The notes below the pieces were generated by a model. That model searched no databases and was not told where the DNA came from. It saw nothing but the letters and a program-made list of their open reading frames with translations. The translations under genes and the position numbers were made by a program. 64,000 nt of DNA from Phytophthora quininea (lineage: Eukaryota > Oomycota > Peronosporomycetes > Peronosporales > Peronosporaceae), in assembly GCA_011947345.1 (NCBI GenBank), contig JAAVTG010000044.1, forward strand, positions 124,001 to 188,000. Reading direction: 5' to 3'. Position 1 is the stretch's first letter. Every line of letters starts with the position of its first letter. This document shows positions 1 to 11,303 of this stretch, piece by piece.

Positions 1-531
1 CGGCAATGCAGGAGATTCACCTCGCAGCCTCTTGGTCTGGGTGTGCTCTAGTATCCTGGTCACTTGTATCCGCACTGCTTTATGTGCGGGATCTCTTCCA
101 ACTCGGAACTTAGACAGAGCGATCTCGGCGTGTACTACACGACACATTCTACCACAAAGCAGAGTACAATTAGTAAGTTGAAGTTGCCTTCAACTTTGAA
201 AATAGTATTTTGCAACGACTAACCTTGCCAAAGTACTAACGGAGCGCAGCATGGTGTCTTCGTCCAAGCCCAACGACACGCCGTTGTCCCGCACACCGAG
301 CTCGTAGAAGGCGGTGCCCCCGCCCTCGTTCAGCCGCCAGTGCATCTGCGTCGTTAGCTGCCGCAGGCGATCAGGCGCAGGCTCCAGCAGCTGCTGCTTG
401 TACTCGACGTTGCCCTCCTCCACCTCCTCGGGCAGGCGCTCGGCCGCGGCCGCTGCTTTGACAGGGCGCGAGAATTCGGCGCGTACCTGGCGACGCACGG
501 CCGCCAGCCCCACGTCCTCGAGCACCGCCAT
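1..531 (-). CDS. GTPBP1/GTPBP2-like GTP-binding protein, N-terminal part (runs off left edge)
   Basis: Two exons on the minus strand: 531-224 from an ATG, a 75-bp intron 223-149 (donor GTTAGT, acceptor TAG), and 148-1 continuing out of the window in frame. The first exon has the family signature LPEEVEEGNVEYK, then LTTQMHWRLNEGGG, FYELGVRDNG and a GL..DTMLRSVSTLA segment. The second exon begins with a segment containing MCRVVHAEIALSKFRVG. This pattern is that of the N-terminal region of GTPBP1/GTPBP2, translational GTPases linked in animals to mRNA turnover and rescue of stalled ribosomes. The G domain itself lies outside the window. A TCATTATCGAATCT stretch just upstream resembles an oomycete initiator. 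The family call is from recalled motifs; the exon structure is seen directly. Confidence 0.72.
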
Positions 532-2240
532 GCAGCTAAATGGGAGATTCGATAATGATAAAAAGTGCGGCTTTTGAACGATCGGAGAATCAGAGTCTGA
601 GTCTAGCTGTGATTGGTCTAAAACCCAAAGTATGAGTGAAGGTGGGTTATATACCTTCTGCGAACATTCTTGTGGCCGACAAAAGATGAAGTTGGCAAGC
701 GCGACTTTATTGTAAATCTGCCTCTGAAAAGTTTTATTCCAGTGTCTTCAACATATCTAGCGCGCAGCTGCTCCGTGACGTATTGATATGGTTGGTTTTC
801 AAATGGGAAGGGAAAACTGCTTAGTCAAGCACGTTCTCCAACTGACAATCCAACGTTTTGCACAAATGGTGTACATTGCCTAGTTTTGGTAGGCTCTTCA
901 GGGCGTTGCGTAGGCTCCTTACCGAAAGAATGGTTCTCTTTAAGGAGGTGGCCAGCGATTGGAGAGGCGATCGAACTGTTGGCACTGGCGGAGCTAATCC
1001 ATTCTTCGCAACGTGGAAGAGCGACAGCTGTGTGTCTGCTGTGGTGGCCTTTCACGATAGCACATGTCTTCCAAGACTAGACCCACCAATAGCCGTGTCA
1101 AAAACAGGAAAATGGATTATTTTCCAAGTATTGGGGGCTAGCTAAAGAGCTACGACTTTTTATGCCGATGCGGAAGCATCAGTATTGACACGAAAACGTC
1201 GTGACATGTTTGAAGTTGAGAACATACAAATACCTCCAACATACATCCAAACAACTACGATAGGTAGGAGAATATCTCAAACGTACTCAATTTATTGTAT
1301 ACTAACTCTACGTGATCTCTTATGTGGACGGAGAAGTTTACTACCGTAGGCCATTGCAACTGGTCCTTGCGACAGTGTTTCCACGCTGCGAGTTGGCAAT
1401 ACTCCCGAGGTTCGCTCAGCTGGTGAACCACTTGATGCAGTCAAATGATTGCTAACATTTTCGATTTGTTGTGGAGTTGTAGCATTACGCGTTGCTATAG
1501 CAGTACTTCGTAGCAACCGGGCAATGACGTTAGAGTCATTGCGAATTTAGGCCACTATTCGGGTGAGTTCAGCCAACCCCAGTGTGACTAATATTGCTAA
1601 TCTAACTGTCCATTGATGTGTACTTTGTGGTTCGGCTGTGCGATCCGTTCATTGTGCACGCTACGTCACTTATATCTCCTGAACTGGAGACGTAATTAAT
1701 TGCTCCATTTTACATTCAATATCAGCAAGCTTATCGCGTAGTAATGACGCATTGATATCCACTCTATCCAGACGGTTCTTTATATATTTGCCATGCCCCC
1801 GAGATGAAGCGACACACCGCTTTCCTTAATGGCATACCCAGATCACCAGCATCGACACAGTGTGTGGTTTTAGAAGAGTCATTAATACTTCAACTCGAAA
1901 CTAAGGCGAAGCAAACGTTTCCGGTTCAGGGTAGGTAGTAAATGATCATGGTGGTAGACAAGCGATGCTAGCAAATAGCAGCAACTTTTCTCCGCTCCGT
2001 TGGTGCATTCGGTAAGCATGAAGCGACCCCTCTTCTTGCGTCGTCGTCTACTACGCCAACAACAAAAACGATATCGTTTTTACATTGCTATGTAGATAGA
2101 TAGATAGATCTTTTGACATTGGTGATTTATCCACACCCCTGGAAAAGCTGAATAACGAGGGATGTGAATACCGGACTGATTGTAGTCGTTGCATATGTTA
2201 TACAGTCAAATAACCTTATGTGGTGGCTGAAATGTAGAAG
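532..2240. other. Intergenic stretch, no supported gene
   Basis: No open frame on either strand resembles a protein I recognise. Base composition is AT-richer than in the genes and there is a short TAGA tandem run near 2093-2109. It is probably the edge of the repeat-rich block that follows. Confidence 0.5.
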
Positions 2241-2900
2241 TCATGTTTGGGGGCGAAAGCGGACATTCACGTTCGACAGGATGCGAAGAATCTTGTGGCT
2301 TGATGCGTTGTAGACTAACAGGAGGACCATGCGATTGGTGACCGCCATTATTAGATAGAAGTGATCTATCCACGCGTCAAATATGACGGGTGTCATCCAG
2401 CCGTTCTCGCTCGACTTGTACACAATGGGCTTACCTTTAATAGCTACTCCCTTTTTAAAACGCCTTGTTTGTTTTTGCTGTTCCAATATCAATTGGATCG
2501 CACTTGTCTGAACCCGTTGCATTGCAACAGAAGGGCAACGTCAAACGTGGTTTTTCCTTTTTCTTGCCCTTGCATTGCTGTCTCATCAAAATTGAACACA
2601 TTTTCAGGAGCAAAACATGCCAGCTCCTCTTGCAATCGCAGTCTTGCATCGCGCGCAGCATCCACTTCCACAGAGACGCCTTCACCGCTAAGCGAGAATG
2701 AGTTGAAGAGAGAAAGCACGGCTCGAAGAAAAGACCAAGTAGAACTGTCTCTGGGGCCAGGAAAAGTGTGGGATGTTGTGTACCAAGAACTAAAGGTCAA
2801 GTACCAAGACAGACAGTTTATCGTGTTCAGTCGAAGTAAGGGCATTCGTCTCGTCCAATACGTACGAGAAGTCGTAAATGGGGGCGACATATTTCGCACA
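2241..2900 (-). pseudogene. Pogo/CENP-B-type DDE-1 transposase fragment
   Basis: Read on the minus strand in at least two frames. About 2760-2690 gives the end of a CENP-B-type helix-turn-helix (SFSLSGEGVSVEV, ARLRLQEEL), followed by FNFDETAM with the first catalytic Asp. After a frameshift comes FCCNATGSDK and IGTAKTNKAF. After another comes GKPIVYKSSENGWMTPVIF and then LLLVYNASSHK. In the Tc1/mariner-pogo superfamily the last block is normally DNASSH, so the second catalytic Asp has become Tyr. Several frameshifts and the missing catalytic residue show a dead copy. A stretch at 2830-3093 on the same strand may be another piece of the same family, but I am not sure. Confidence 0.7.
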
Positions 2901-3102
2901 ACTGAGATGGAGCCTCATTATCAGAAGCCGATGAACTTTTGTTGTTGCTGTTCAACGCTACATTAGTCGTCAGCAATATATTGCAAAGGATCTGCGGCTT
3001 TGCACATCCTGAGTTGATATCCATCCTACGGCATCCTGTCTTGATGTTATACATCGACTGGCCTTCAAGATTTGCCTCAAGCCTTTTTATCAAATTCTCA
3101 TC

Positions 3103-3500
3103 ATCACGGCGTATGATGTTTCCGTTGAAGTTTACGTTCTGGTTGTATACGTTCTGTCAACACCCAAGTCTGAAGCTTCCCACAGTAACACTCTCTACTG
3201 GACCGAAGCAGCGCTCTTCTTCAAGTTGGCCCCACGCGCAGTTACGTGCGACTTCGAGCTCACGTTAACATCGGCGGTCACGAAAGCCTTTCCTACTGCG
3301 GCAGTGGGGGTTGCCTTTTCCACTGGAAGCAGGCCATCCGGCAGAAACTCATCGAATTGCGGATTCCTATAGATGTTGTGTCCCTAGTCATGAGTCAGGG
3401 CGAAATCGACACTCTCACTGTCATTCCCATCGACCAGATTAGGACGCACAGGATTCCGTATGTCAGATCTGTCTCGTGCCTCGACCGGTGGATGACCGAC
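3103..3500 (+). pseudogene. MULE (Mutator-like) transposase fragment
   Basis: The plus strand encodes a segment around TYVLST-like text (VLVVYVLSTPKSE), then NTLYWTEAALFFKLAP and VTCDFELTLTSAV. After a frameshift near 3310 it continues as CLFHWKQAIRQKLIELRIP, DTLTVIPIDQI and IPYVRS. This is the core of a MULE transposase: the CDFE block holds a catalytic acid and CLFHWKQA is the C..H block. No start, no zinc finger and no terminal repeats were found, so this is a truncated, frameshifted relic. The call rests on remembered motif order. Confidence 0.62.
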
Positions 3501-3600
3501 CCCGTTATGCCACAGAAATGCCAGGACCTCGACGCAGCTCTCGTCTCCGTGCTTATTACGGGTCAACGACATACTCAAGCGGTGAATACCTTGTATTGAG

Positions 3601-4639
3601 GTCCGACTGGACCTTGCGGTTGGACATAGTGGCCTGATTCGCAAGCGACCACCTCCAGAGGACCTCGTCGTGTAAGAGCGGTCAGTCGTTAACTTACCTT
3701 GTCTACCCCACTAATCTACAAGAAGAAAAACCACGAAGAAGAAGAGTAAGAAAGATCTTATTTTTCTGTAGTCTTTGCTGCCTAAGACTCGGTCGGCACT
3801 CTACGCTACAGCCTCTCCTTCGCTTTCTCCGGTCAGGGGTTACCTCAAGACCCAGGCAAGAACTAAGACTCACGACAGATCCAAGATCGACGAAAAGGGA
3901 TAAAGAAAGTCCTGGAACAAACTTTGGAGCTACTTTTCGCTTAAATGGATGGACATGTATCATGGAAGCTGGAATGTGAATGAAATGATTCTCGGAAGCG
4001 ACGACATTCGAAATCGTACCGATAACCCGGTCGAGTCGGATAATTTTCAGCACCAGTAGTGCTTTACGACTTTGTTTTCAAATCCCTATGTGTGACTTCA
4101 ATGACAAAAGCGTAGTCGAGATGGTGAAGCAAATTCGACTGCATGATCGTAAGCCATCTGCAAACGCCAAGCGAGCAGATCCTAGGATTTCCGACGGCTA
4201 TAAACTGTCCTATTTCTCATGTGTGTTACACAAAATATCCCCCGGATTTGAGGACAAATCGAATTAGGATGCCTTTGTGTGTGCATTGTTTTCTCCCCAG
4301 GGGAGGGGTTTCGGAGTGATGATGTTCTTTGGAGAGTGTGCGGTCTTGAGCATCGTGAATCATAAAAAGTGGTTCCCAAAATGTTACTCATATGCCTTGC
4401 TCGCATATAAAGAGGGGTCGTACAAAACGTAAGTGATTTTTCGGTTCCCCCGCTGTCTGAATCAAATAAAAGATGAGACTCGTATAGAGAGGATCATATA
4501 AAGAGGTTTGACTGTATTACCAGCTTTTATCGGTTCTCTTGTGGACTTTTGCTCGATGTGTTAAAACCTGGATCAAGGATATACATCATTATTCTAAACC
4601 AAGATAATTGCACTTCAGAATAACATGGTGGTCGGTCTG
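3601..4639. other. Stretch without recognisable gene
   Basis: Short open frames on both strands (for example a plus frame from about 4089) match nothing I recognise. The neighbours on both sides are transposon relics, so this is probably decayed mobile DNA. Confidence 0.4.
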
Positions 4640-4767
4640 ACGTGATTAATCCAACTCAATTGTTCCCCCTCAAAGGCGACCAGCATCATCTCCTTGTGGT
4701 ATACCCATAACTGGCCGTGCCAGCCAACAGGTCTGCCGTTCTTGTTTATCTCCACTTTGGTCGACAT
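4640..4767 (-). pseudogene. Possible copia-type Gag N-terminal fragment
   Basis: Starting at an ATG at 4767 on the minus strand, the frame reads MSTKVEINKNGRPVGW, followed by a W.Y.K.MML block. This resembles the opening of Ty1/copia Gag ORFs, where a K(D/N)G.P.GW block is followed by a W..YK.MM block. Only about 40 residues survive. No protease, integrase or reverse transcriptase follows, and no LTR was seen. The assignment is tentative. Confidence 0.35.
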
Positions 4768-5154
4768 CTTGGTCCCTTCAAAGGTAGCTTCACTCGGCAG
4801 TCTTCGCGCTTCAGTTGCTCTCAGTGCTTGGGCTCATAACTCTGTTTTTCAGCGGGTCCGTCGAGCGTCCACGAGGTAAGTTGGTGCAGTCTCGATCTGT
4901 TGACGGGCCACAGCTAAATGTAACATACAACTTGTTGATTCCTTAGGCTGCCCCGCTCTTCCCCTGCTGTTGCTTCCTCTCCCGGGAAAGTTTGAAAGTG
5001 AGCTTGGCGCCAATATGCATTGCTCAGTAGCATTGGTGCGGATCGCGGATGGTGCAGCGGTCCCAAAGACGGCGGCACTCCCAGACTCCTTGTCGCTGGC
5101 CCTGTCGCCGCTGTGGCAACCACCTAGCTGGCTTGGCCCATCGGCGCAGTAGCT

Positions 5155-6024
5155 CCAGCCACGGGCTCCGAGTTCGCATCGCAACACACTTATGACACCA
5201 TACGAGCCAAAGTTAGCCATGTGTGCTGGTATCATTGTATCAGGAATGGACGACGTCCCCAACTCACAGAAGTTCACAAACTCGCCCTCCGAGGACTCCG
5301 AAGGTCATCACGGCATTCGCCACCGCGACGGCCAATCACAGAGTCCATGCTCCAGTACTTCACAAACGTTACCGACTTTACACAAGCACAGCAGCGAGCG
5401 CTGTATGGGGCTGCGCTGTAAGGGGCTACGCTGCTAAGCTTTTTCTTCCTGTTGCTGGGTTCCGAGTATTTGCGCATAGACGGAAAACGCCATGTATACT
5501 GTCTACAAGTTCAAGATGTTACTGCCCGCGACAAATTTGAACGCCCTACGCTGGATTACAAGTCTGCAGTTTCCGTGGAAATCAAGTTACCCGGAAGCAA
5601 AAATGACCAGTTTGGTGTTGGATCTACTCGCAGTCTGCGCAAAGCTGCAAGACCACCACTATGTCCAGTGTTTGCCGCGGTGATGCTCCTACGAAATGCA
5701 AACTACCTACACCTCGCAGCGAATTTCCCAATCTGCTCAATCGCCAAAGGGAAAATGGTATCTGCGAAGATTATGAACAAATTGCTCGAAGCGATTGCTG
5801 ATATCGGTGACTCCGAAAGCGCCCCTATTTCAACGCAGTCGCTACGCATTGGAGGCCCCACGGCTCTATTCAATGGAGGCGCGGACCCACTCAGCATGCA
5901 ACTCCATGGTAGGTGGAAGTCGGACACTTTTAAGCGTTACACCCGGCATACGAAGCGAGCTGGACTACGACTCGTGGCTCTAATGACAAGACCAGTAAAC
6001 ACTACTAATTGGTCACCGAGATAG
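5155..6024 (+). pseudogene. Tyrosine recombinase of a Ngaro/DIRS/Crypton-like element
   Basis: A single frame runs from about 5155 to 6024, interrupted by one in-frame TAA at 5419-5421. The N-terminal part includes YDTIRAKVSHVCWYH and HKLALRGLRRSSR. The C-terminal part has FLLLGSEYLRI, VEIKLPGSKNDQFG, then SLRIGGPTALFNGG, HGRWKSDTFKRYTRHT. These supply the conserved Arg, the (H/K)..R box and the terminal Tyr nucleophile of a tyrosine recombinase. No reverse transcriptase or split repeats were found nearby, so whether this was a Ngaro/DIRS retroelement or a Crypton cannot be settled. Apart from the one stop the domain is well preserved. Confidence 0.72.
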
Positions 6025-7280
6025 CATCGCTGTTGGGCGACTTCGGCTGTGCCTCAGCACGATACTATGTTTACTGTTCAATAGAGTAGTAGTGTGCCCC
6101 ACTAATCCCCAAAAGATGGTGCTATACAATTTTTAGCAGCTCCAATCAAAAGACTTGTAAATTTTAGTGCTTCGGTAGAAAATGGGAGCGTGTACAGCAA
6201 TTCATCCGTACGTGTCATTTTTTCTTTGCCAAAGGGGGAAATCTTCTAGTTCTCTCCCCATATTGACATTGCTTGCTCCAAGACAGACTGGTGGTGGGAA
6301 ACTCTTATTTAGTGTGCGATACTCCAGTTAGTCAAAGCTCCCTCGGTGGCCTAAAATGACCCCCCAAATTTCCTCGTGTAACTCGGAAAACTGGTGGAGT
6401 TTTAGAGGATACAACTACTGGTATTGCTCGCACTATCGGTCAGATGGATAAACGATTTCCGAAGCTGACAAAGGAGATAATAACGCCTCTACTTTTGGAT
6501 CCACATACAGCACCTTCAGCACAGTCTCTATCTTTTGCTATTGGACGAAATGCACAGCCAGTTCGTGAATACGAAAATCAAATTGAAAATGGGAAGGAAG
6601 AACGCGAGAACGAGAAGGCTTTTAAAGCTATTTTCGTGGCAGCAGAAATAGTGGATAGATTGAGCGTATGAAACAGGGTGCTTATGCCCAGTCACACACT
6701 TCGTAAGGTAAAGTCAAGAAGCAGTGCGCTCCAGTAAAAGGTTGCAATAGCAAGTTTTAGCGATATCTCCTTTTGGAGTGCAACCAACTAAGCAATAGCA
6801 TTATCCATCATTTCTTCGCTCATGGTAGTATTATCGGTAGTATACTGTCAAATCCGCGTTACTGTCAATCTCTGGTGGGGTGGTAATTTAGCGGAAACGC
6901 GGGTGTGTTTTTTTCATTGTGATATTCTCGGCCCTCTTGGTCGTTATCTGCCTCACCGTGCTTCAGATGCGTGATGAAAGACTTCGCATCGCTCTGGTAG
7001 GCGATTGATATTGCCGTCCGTTGCTGTCGGTACATATTCTTGACGGCAATTCTGTAGCCAAAGATTCAACTTGCCACCGTTCATCTTATGCAGTAAAGAC
7101 GTAGACTGTGAGAGAAATGCAACCGTCATGCTTAGGGATGGTTTTGGACGACTTCTGAATCCTTCTAAAGTCTTTCGCAAAACGTCCAAAATCCGTGCAG
7201 AATGCAAAACTGTCTAAAACTGCCAATGAGGATATTGTACTCTATTGAATAAGTTTTTCGGAGCAACGAGTCAATGACCC
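6025..7280. other. Stretch without recognisable gene
   Basis: The longest plus frame (6444-6671, 75 codons) is Lys/Glu-rich and matches nothing I know. The minus frame at 6953-7207 is likewise unrecognised. Probably non-coding or decayed repeat DNA. Confidence 0.4.
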
Positions 7281-7315
7281 CGTGTGGATCAGCTTGATGT
7301 ACGCCACGGTCGCGC

Positions 7316-8210
7316 TTGCTGATGGCGACGATCCTGCGCGTGATAGACTCCACGGCCTTCACTTTTGCATTGGCGCGGTTCCCGTTCGGCACGCTGGTCA
7401 GCAAATACGACCGCCACCCCATGTTCATGGTGATGCTCGTCATCTTCCTCATCGGTCTGGCCTTTTGGGACTTCGGCTTGAACGTCACATCTACCACGTT
7501 CGCTCGGATCATCTCGGGTGTCGACCTGGCGACGAGCTGCCCGTGGCCTCCACGCTCGTGCAGGAGCGGTCCCCAAGAAGCCGCCCGGTAAGGTCATTGG
7601 GCTGCTCGTGTCGACTTGGGCCGTCGGCTGTATGCTGGCTGTCGTTATGGCCTTCAGCGCCCCGCTACGCATCGGCTGGCGCAATACCTTCTTCATCTGC
7701 CGCTCGCCCGTGCTGTACGGGATCGCCATCCGCCTGTACATCCCCGAGTCACCCAAGTGGCTGGCCAGCGTCGACCGCTACGATGAGGCCGTGGCAATCG
7801 TCGAGTCCATCGAGCGCGCGCACGGACTAGAGTCAAACGACCCCAAGGCGAGGCTCGAGACGGGTGATACCGCCGCAGTGGCTGCTGCACCGCGTATGCC
7901 CGAGTCGCACATCAAGCACATCGTTATGTTGTTCCAGCGCCAGTTCCGAGTGCGCACCAGCGTGCTGTGGGTGCTGTGGTTCGTCATATTCATGTCGTAC
8001 GCAATCTTCATCCTCCTGCCCACACTGATCACGAGGCTCCTCGTATTCAGTGCCAAGGCCCATGGACGGGCTTGCGGTAATGATCTGTGTACTAGGAACG
8101 ACCGCGACCCGAGTACTTGTCATACGAGGACAGCACACAGGCCCAGCGTCACTGGACGGGCACTGCTTGATACTGTTGCAGGGGTGAAGATGAGCAAGTC
8201 GGCTGTGTAG
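7316..8210 (+). pseudogene. Broken MFS transporter (sugar-porter/SV2-like)
   Basis: The plus strand shows hydrophobic helices in two frames. 7316-7530 gives ALARFPFGTLVSKYDRHP, matching the MFS loop 2-3 signature region, and then FIIGLAFW-like membrane text. 7590-8070 gives GLLVSTWAVGCMLAVVMAF, IGWRNTFF and IRLYIPESPKWLA, typical of the helix 6 to central-loop PESP(K/R)WL motif, then VLWVLWFVIFMSYAIF. Expected segments before and after are missing. Frameshifts near 7520 and after about 8060 break it. The substrate cannot be judged. It sits among transposon relics, so it may be a transduplicated or degraded host gene. Confidence 0.6.
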
Positions 8211-8426
8211 GTGAGTCTGGACAGTCTGCAGGAGGTGAACCTGGTGATGGATACGTGTGAATACCGTCTCGGCATCGTACACCTAGGCATCGCGGGAGAC
8301 GCAGACGAAGGCCACCGCTCAGGCGGCTGTGAAATAGGCAAACGAGATGTAGTTGGTTCGTGACGGATACCAGAGCTGCTGTCTGCTCACGAATGTTGAA
8401 TGGAGCATCAACCAAATCATTACTAT

Positions 8427-10897
8427 TTAATTATCATCGACACTTTCAGGGCACGACTGATGGCGCGCAAGATCAACTTCATCCTTCTTTATCGTGCCGT
8501 AATTGATGTAGATATATGCAAGCATCTCAACTTTTTCAACGGAGAGTCTGTTCCTTCTCTTCGAGTGGATGTGATCAAATATACTCCAGGCTCTTTCGCT
8601 AGCTGCCGAAGAAGTGGGGATGGCAAAAACAAATTCAGCAATTCTCGTCAGCAGCGGAAAATCCTGGCTTCTCTTGGCGCTCCAGTAGTCACGTGGGCTT
8701 GACTGAGAATATTGATCCCGTACGGATGCACCACCACGCTGCTTCCAACTTTTAAATTTTAGGATTTCTGCGTTCAGTTTGGGGTCGTTGGATGTCGTCG
8801 TTAGACCACATCTCTTCGCCATTTGAAGTATTTGTCTATCGACTTTGTCGTTGTCGTTGCCAACAAAGTCATCCAGATTTGTCGATGGGTCGAGCATGAA
8901 TGCAATGAACATAGAGTTTGTGTGAACGTACTTCCAGCGATTCTTGATTTTCTCTCGAACGAAGTGTTGCAGCTCAGTAGCTTCAATTGCGTTAAGCTTC
9001 TCGTAAATGCCCCCGACTGCAATCTCTCGTCATCCGGAATCGTACTTTCGAGCTCAGCGTCATCTGCTTCGGTCTCAGCGGTGTTACTCAGCAGTTCGAG
9101 GCCATCTTGTGCAACCGACCCCTCATCTGCATTTGGATTAGTATTTTCATCTTGTTCGACTGTACTTGTTTCCTCCTCCGGTGAGGTGACACCGAACGCA
9201 GCATGATATCGTAGCCACCGAAACCATTTATAAACTCCCGACACAAATATGTTGTCTGCTTCCAGGTACTTCAACGCTTTAATAATGGGGTCAAGTAAAC
9301 GCACAACGAGCGTTAAATTAACCCAGAACTTATCGTCACGAACCAATGACATCAAGTAATCTAGTTTTTCTTGCGCGGTGCTGTTCCTCGATACCTATCT
9401 CGAAATTGCTCGTACTCTGGATTCACATATAGTTTTTCAAGTATTTCGCGATTATTCATCACATTCACCAAGCAGTTAAACACTGAGTACCAGCGAGTCG
9501 GGACAGGTAGCACCAAATTTCGTGCTCCTTCACCAATTCGACGGACGCCGTCCTGTAGACGCTTAAATTCATCCAGTAAAACCAGGTGATCACGAACAAA
9601 TCGAGTAAGTGCGACCGCTCTGGAATGAATAGCTTTGATCGCCGGAAACTTACAGATATCCTTCATGAGTAAGTTGAGCACATGAGCCGAGCATCCGCCA
9701 CTGACCACATTCTGTCTTAATTGTAAACGGTGTGTAGCGCTCTTCATGTTTGTCGCATTATCAGTGACAACAGCAACAACCTTTGCTGAGGTTTGGCATT
9801 CAATGTCCTCAATAACTTTCTCAATTTCTTGCGCCATGTAGTTTGCTGTGTGTTGTTGTGATTTCGTTGACCATGACGACCAAAATACCGCCGGCATCTC
9901 TGGAGCTGCAACTATGAAATTAATAATACTAGAGCTGTTGGTATCGCTCCACCCATCCGTGACGAGAGACACATACACCTGTTCGTTGATCAGCTTGACC
10001 ACGTGGCTACGGTGAATCTGGTTTCGTACTCGCTTCAAAAGCACATTGCTCATCTTATGCCTTGATGGTAGCTTCAACGACGGTGCAACCATAGCAAAAA
10101 GTCCTGGAAGACCTTCGCCTGCACGAGAATAAACGGTAGCGCGCACACAAAAAGACTCGAGCTAGCGCCATCTCAAAGTCGTCTTGATTAAGGCCTTGCG
10201 GTTTAGGCTGTTCGACCAACATTAGTGAGGCTGTGTCAGGAGCTGGAGCCGGCCTCGATTGCAAAGAGATCTGAATATCTCTCGAAACTGCAGGGCACTC
10301 TTTCGTGAGGTGCTTTAGCAAGTTCCCACTTGGCTTGCCATTGTTCTTAAGCCGATGGCAATATCTGCAACGACCGTGCTTCTTTCCATTCTCTTCCTCA
10401 ATAGTATAGTGCTGCCAAATACCCAGACGAGGACGGCCAATAATTGCTGGTGGTGTCGAGGGTTGTCGCAACGGAGCTGGAGACCGTGGAGGCCTGGTTG
10501 ATCCGGGCTGCGGCGAGTAAGTCACCTGCCGTGGAGTCCGTAATGGTCGCCTAGTTGCAGCCGGCGATTGAAAAGACTGCTGAGGTGAACCACGCATGGA
10601 ATACGGGCTAAAACGAGGCGATCGCCTCGGCATCGGAGATTGCTCGGTATGGTTCCTTGGGCGTGAAGCACTCGATACCAATGGAGATGATACTGTCGAG
10701 GGCGGGGAAGCGCTACTAGCGTGCTGCTGCTGCGGCTCAGAGCTGTCAGTGGTCATGGCGATCCCTTGGTTTTCTTCAATGATCGAGGGAAAGATCGCCA
10801 TCGGTGGCTTTACTTTTGGACGTCCAAAGTCACTTCGGAAGTGTTTTGAATTTTTAGGTCGTTCTAAACATTCTTTATTCGTCCAATTCAAAACCAT
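8427..10897 (-). pseudogene. hAT transposase, nearly complete but frameshifted
   Basis: Read from an ATG at 10897 towards 8427 in four overlapping frame segments (shifts near 10130, 9380 and 8985). Order: Ser/Pro/Arg-rich N-terminus; BED zinc finger (CRYCHRLKNNGKPSGNLLKH); a catalytic-core-like block (VSLVTDGWSDTNSSS, VVAVVTDNATNMKSA, GCSAHVLNLLMKD); acidic spacer; hAT C-terminal dimerisation domain (FPLLTRIAEFVFAIPTSSA, RRNRLSVEKVEMLAYIYIN). About 800 residues fit an hAT transposase. Each break is a single-base shift, and such shifts also hit conserved host genes in this sequence, so this copy may really be intact. I found no convincing terminal repeats with target-site duplication around it. 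Confidence 0.8.
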
Positions 10898-10996
10898 CCC
10901 TAGTCATGCTCAAAGAGTCGTTGTGGGCCCTGATGTGTATGTCTGGATCCTATTTGTAATCCCTTTCATGTAACTGTGGTGCGCTGTTTTCGAGCG

Positions 10997-11004
10997 GCGC
11001 TGTG
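10997..11004. repeat. Left 8-bp target-site duplication (GCGCTGTG)
   Basis: GCGCTGTG directly precedes the left terminal inverted repeat and is repeated exactly at 15022-15029 after the right one. Eight base pairs is the standard hAT duplication length. Confidence 0.93.
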
Positions 11005-11023
11005 TAGTGATGGGGACGTAAAC
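11005..11023 (+). repeat. Left terminal inverted repeat of the hAT element
   Basis: The 19 bases TAGTGATGGGGACGTAAAC match the reverse complement of 15003-15021 without mismatch. Confidence 0.95.
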
Positions 11024-11303
11024 GCTGCTAACGTTAAGTTCGCATTTTTCCCGTTCCCGACTGGCGGTTTTAGTTCCCGTTGTTTGCCGTCAATTCCCGT
11101 CAAATAAAACCTGATTTAGGGCATATTCTTTTAATAAGATGCAGGGGCTGATGATCACACCGGCGCAGCAGTGGCAGAAGGGCACACTACTACAAGCTCT
11201 GCATCGCGTAGTTGCACGGAGACAAGATCGTACGTGGCTCACCAGATAGCCTGCTAATTGCTCCATATACTAAGATCTGTGTTTGCTGCCTTACAGGGCG
11301 TCA

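Noticed and set aside
2093..2109. TAGA tandem run as a CRISPR or functional repeat
   Set aside because: A simple microsatellite of about four units; no spacers and a eukaryotic context.
6444..6671. 75-codon open frame as a gene
   Set aside because: Low-complexity charged composition and isolated in a repeat-rich region; no family recognised.
8447..10932. CAGGGC...GCCCTG as terminal inverted repeats of the first hAT copy
   Set aside because: Only six bases match, the left one lies within the transposase frame, and the flanking 8-mers (GACACTTT and ATGTGTAT) are not a duplication.
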